From: Temnopleurus reevesii
Lineage: Eukaryota; Echinodermata; Echinoidea; Temnopleuroida; Temnopleuridae
DNA length: 36,067 nucleotides
Direction of reading: 5' to 3'
Assembly: GCA_036244855.1 (NCBI GenBank)
Contig: BQKZ01005027.1
Coordinates: 1 to 36,067 of the forward strand
Part shown: piece by piece, positions 33,899-36,067 of the stretch
Position numbering within the stretch: position 1 is the stretch's first letter
Layout: every line of letters begins with the position of its first letter
Translations under genes and position numbers: made by a program
Notes under the pieces: model-generated
The model's input: the letters and a program-made list of their open reading frames with translations, nothing else
Database searches by the model: none
Told to the model about the DNA's origin: nothing

Positions 33899-35675
33899 CT
33901 GAAGGAAAATTTGAAGAAAAAAAAAGGTTTACGATTACACATAATGAATAACAGAGTTGACTTCGTCAGATTTTTTTAAATAGAAGATGGAATTTTTACC
34001 ATTTTTATCAGATAAAAATGGTAAAAATCACATCTTCTGTGCAGTAAAAATTGGCAATATCATGGAGCATCAAACTCAATCAAAATTACGTGAAAAATTA
34101 GCTTAGGGCTTTTATGCAACAGCCTGTGATTTTCTTCATATATAAGTCAAGAAATTTAAGAACATATAATACAATCTTGTAGATTATTTCACAGCCATCA
34201 CACAATCTGTAGCTAAGATCTGAATGGGGATCAAATTAATCCCCCAGTACGAGCTGGGTCTGAAATAGCTCAGTTTGCCCCCCCCCTAAAAAAAAACAAC
34301 AACAACCCAAAAGCCTACCAAGATAGAAGCCTCCACTTTGTCCATCCAATGCAGCCTTAGCCAAACACAGCCAGACCACCGTATCAGCTCCCTGCTCTGG
34401 TGTCCTCAGTTTATTCTTGAATGAAGCGTAGAAGTCAGGCATAGAGGTCCGAACAGCAGGAGTGTCCGCCCAGCCAGGGTGCATCGTGAAGAACTTGATT
34501 TCTGGGTATCTCTTGGCCCACTGTTCAGTCATGATGACTTGCTGTCGCTATATTGGGCAACATAGAAAGATAATAGCTTAGTTAGATGTAAGTCAGATCT
34601 AATTCATAAATCAGGTATAGGTCAGACATGGTAATCTGCAAGATGCATCGTGAAGAACTTGATTTCTGGGTATCTCTTGGCCCACTGTTCAGTCATGATG
34701 ACTTGCTGTCGCTATATTGGGCAAGATGGAAAGAGCAGCGATTAGTCAGATGTAATTCAGATTTCAATCAGATGTACGTCAGACAAGGTGATCTGTGAGC
34801 TGCCTTGTGAAGATTTGCTTGTATCTCTTGGCCCATTTTACCGTCATGATGATTTCCTTTTGCTATATTACAGAGTTTTCAATTTCATTCATCACAGTCA
34901 TAGTCACAGTTGACCGGAAGTAAAGGTCAACCAATGTCAACATGTTGACTGCGCTCGTTTATTCACTCCCCAAATCAGTTTCGATTTCAGTCGACCAGTT
35001 CCAGCTGACATCACAATTGGCATGCACACAAGAGACACGCACTCGTTTATGGGCTTGTCACGGATCAGATTTCAATCAGATATAGGTCAGACATGGAGAT
35101 CTGGGGGGTGTTTCATCACGATTTGTCGCAGCGACAAGGAGTCATTTTTCGACAGTTCCCATGGCAACTGTCAGCGATAGTGCTTTTCACCCAATCACAA
35201 TCAAGGAATTTGTCAATGCTGACTAATTGTCTCTGCGACAAATCTTTATGAAACACCCTCCTGCTGCCACTATGTTAGAAAAGATGGAAGTGGGAAAATC
35301 GTGCCTTGGGAGTCAGACATGGGAGGACTAGAGAGGTTGCAGTAAGACATGGTTTCATCAAAGGTGCCCATTTCCTCACTTTGTTGGATTTATTGTTCAA
35401 ATTGATTTCATTATCTTCTCTATACAAATAGAACAATCTATATATGAGATGCTTCATAATGAGGATTTTTTTCAATTTCATTTGTTGAATTCAATCTAAT
35501 TCAATTCAATCAATTCAATTTAAAAAAAAATGGTATGAAACATCTCATATAATACACAGTTTCTTACTTTTTGGTGAGCATAAGACATAGTTCCATCAAA
35601 GGTTCCCATCTTTTCACTTTGTAGGTTGTTCAAGTCAAGCTTCTGAGTGTACATACCACCAGACGACACTGTAAT
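33786..35675 (-). CDS. DHRS12: DHRS12-like short-chain dehydrogenase/reductase, last three coding exons
   Basis: Exons 35568-35675, 34319-34547 and 33786-33898 join in phase and end in TGA at 33788-33786. Together 150 codons including the stop. The order ITVSSGGMYTQKL, FDGTMSYAHQKRQQV, FFTMHPGWADTPAVRTSMP, LRTPEQGADTVVWLCLA, GGFYLDRKPQSK, EEEKLMTVLEDMA follows human DHRS12 closely. In SDR enzymes the SS before GG carries the catalytic serine and YxxxK is the active-site pair; here SYAHQK supplies Tyr and Lys at the right spacing. The NAD(P)-binding N-terminal half lies right of the window. The family's substrate is not well established. Confidence 0.88.
34319..34547 (-). CDS. DHRS12: DHRS12-like penultimate exon
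   Basis: 229 nt, acceptor aatatag, donor G|gtaggc. Reads RQQVIMTEQWAKRYPEIKFF, TMHPGWADTPAVRTSMPDFY, ASFKNKLRTPEQGADTVVWL, CLAKAALDGQSGGFYL. HPGWADT is the SDR stretch after the active site. Two further copies of its 5' end and acceptor lie upstream at about 34646-34711 and 34800-34862. Confidence 0.92.
34646..34870 (-). pseudogene. Two extra copies of the DHRS12-like penultimate exon 5' end
   Basis: 34646-34711 repeats the first about 66 bases of the exon and its acceptor almost perfectly. 34800-34862 is a weaker copy, still with a tag acceptor. Acceptor spacing is 164 and 151 bp. The intronic part (GGTCAGACATGGTAATCTG-like) recurs at about 34610-34640, 34755-34795 and 35065-35100, showing the unit includes intron. 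Neither copy reaches the exon 3' end. Confidence 0.8.
35104..35260. mobile_element. MITE with ~30-bp inverted ends (GGGTGTTTCAT)
   Basis: GGGTGTTTCATCACGATTTG at the left; right end, inverted, GGGTGTTTCATAAAGATTTG; both continue TCGCAG.GACA. In the intron of the DHRS12-like gene. Confidence 0.85.
35338..35412 (-). pseudogene. Degenerate copy of the DHRS12-like active-site exon
   Basis: The stretch resembles 35578-35645 (TAAGACATGGTTTCATCAAA against TAAGACATAGTTCCATCAAA) but is frameshifted relative to the real exon and lacks its splice sites. Downstream partial duplicate, non-coding. Confidence 0.55.
35568..35675 (-). CDS. DHRS12: DHRS12-like exon with the catalytic Ser and YxxxK
   Basis: 108 nt, phase 0 both ends, acceptor ccttacag, donor AAA|gtaaga. 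Reads ITVSSGGMYTQKLDLNNLQS then EKMGTFDGTMSYAHQK. The serine pair and Y-A-H-Q-K fit SDR active-site spacing. Confidence 0.88.
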
Positions 35676-36067
35676 CTGTAAGGAGAACGAACAATTTTGG
35701 CAGTTTAAACCACTAACGAACAGAGGACCTTTTTTCATTTTCAATGACAAAAAATAAAACAACACTTTAGTTCAAATTCTGTAATATTTTTTATTCTTTG
35801 TGTTGCTGTATATCTTAACATTTCACATGGCTAATTTTTGTGTGGTTTGCTTCTTCATAAACACATTTGCAAGGTATAAGATTCACGGTTCCTACCATGG
35901 TGATAGAAATCACAAACTCGCAATAGAAGATTATATGATTAGAATACCGGAAAAAAGGGGTATTTTTCACAGGCAACAATTTACTTTCAGGTACAAAAAT
36001 AACATTTTCTTGATTACGACATTACAATGGGAACAGTGCAGTTTGATGCTGCAGGGCTTTCTTTGTT
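35676..36067. other. Intron of the DHRS12-like gene, no exon seen
   Basis: No frame continues upstream of the acceptor at 35676 and no family motif appears to the window edge; the preceding exon must be further right. Confidence 0.5.

Overview
This is animal nuclear DNA: AT-rich, with short coding exons in long introns bounded by GT/AG splice sites, and many small transposon remnants. Protein similarity, tRNA-headed SINEs, many short inverted-repeat elements and heavy polymorphism suggest a marine invertebrate deuterostome, most likely a sea urchin. The species cannot be fixed from sequence alone.

Three genes are present. (1) ARMC3 (armadillo-repeat protein, cilia/sperm associated) fills the left 21 kb on the minus strand. 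Sixteen coding exons are traceable, from the start codon at 20903 to an exon at 1193-1355 that opens the C-terminal peptidase-like domain; the final exon(s) lie beyond the left edge. All exon phases match except at one N (6970), where part of an exon is lost. (2) SDHAF2 (mitochondrial succinate dehydrogenase flavinylation factor) is on the plus strand, 24111-28064, head-to-head with ARMC3. Its four coding exons give a 158-residue protein. (3) The last three coding exons of a short-chain dehydrogenase/reductase like DHRS12 lie on the minus strand, 33786-35675; its 5' exons are beyond the right edge. The three genes share no pathway visible here.

Two processes shape the window. First, it is a chain of about nine contigs joined by seven single Ns (6970, 8223, 15271, 18772, 22043, 25486, 32603) and a 235-base N run (12183-12417). 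Nearly every join is flanked by two copies of the same 0.04-1.6 kb segment. At 18772 a perfect 36-bp overlap straddles the N. Elsewhere the copies behave like two alleles laid end to end: the doubled ARMC3 exons 6, 7, 8, 9 and 11 differ at 38 sites and none changes an amino acid. The doubled ARMC3 exons and SDHAF2 exon 2 are therefore best read as uncollapsed haplotypes.

Second, and independent of the joins, there are true-looking tandem arrays of about 150-210 bp units, each straddling one splice junction. They affect ARMC3 exons 7, 12 and 16, the SDHAF2 last exon (four copies, three ending in a short alternative C-terminus) and a DHRS12-like exon. This is the most interesting pattern in the window.

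Intergenic and intronic DNA holds many inverted-repeat elements, two tRNA-derived SINEs, (CAT)n microsatellites and a hAT-like insertion that can be dated by its allelic empty site. No CRISPR, prokaryotic operon, rRNA or functional tRNA gene was seen.
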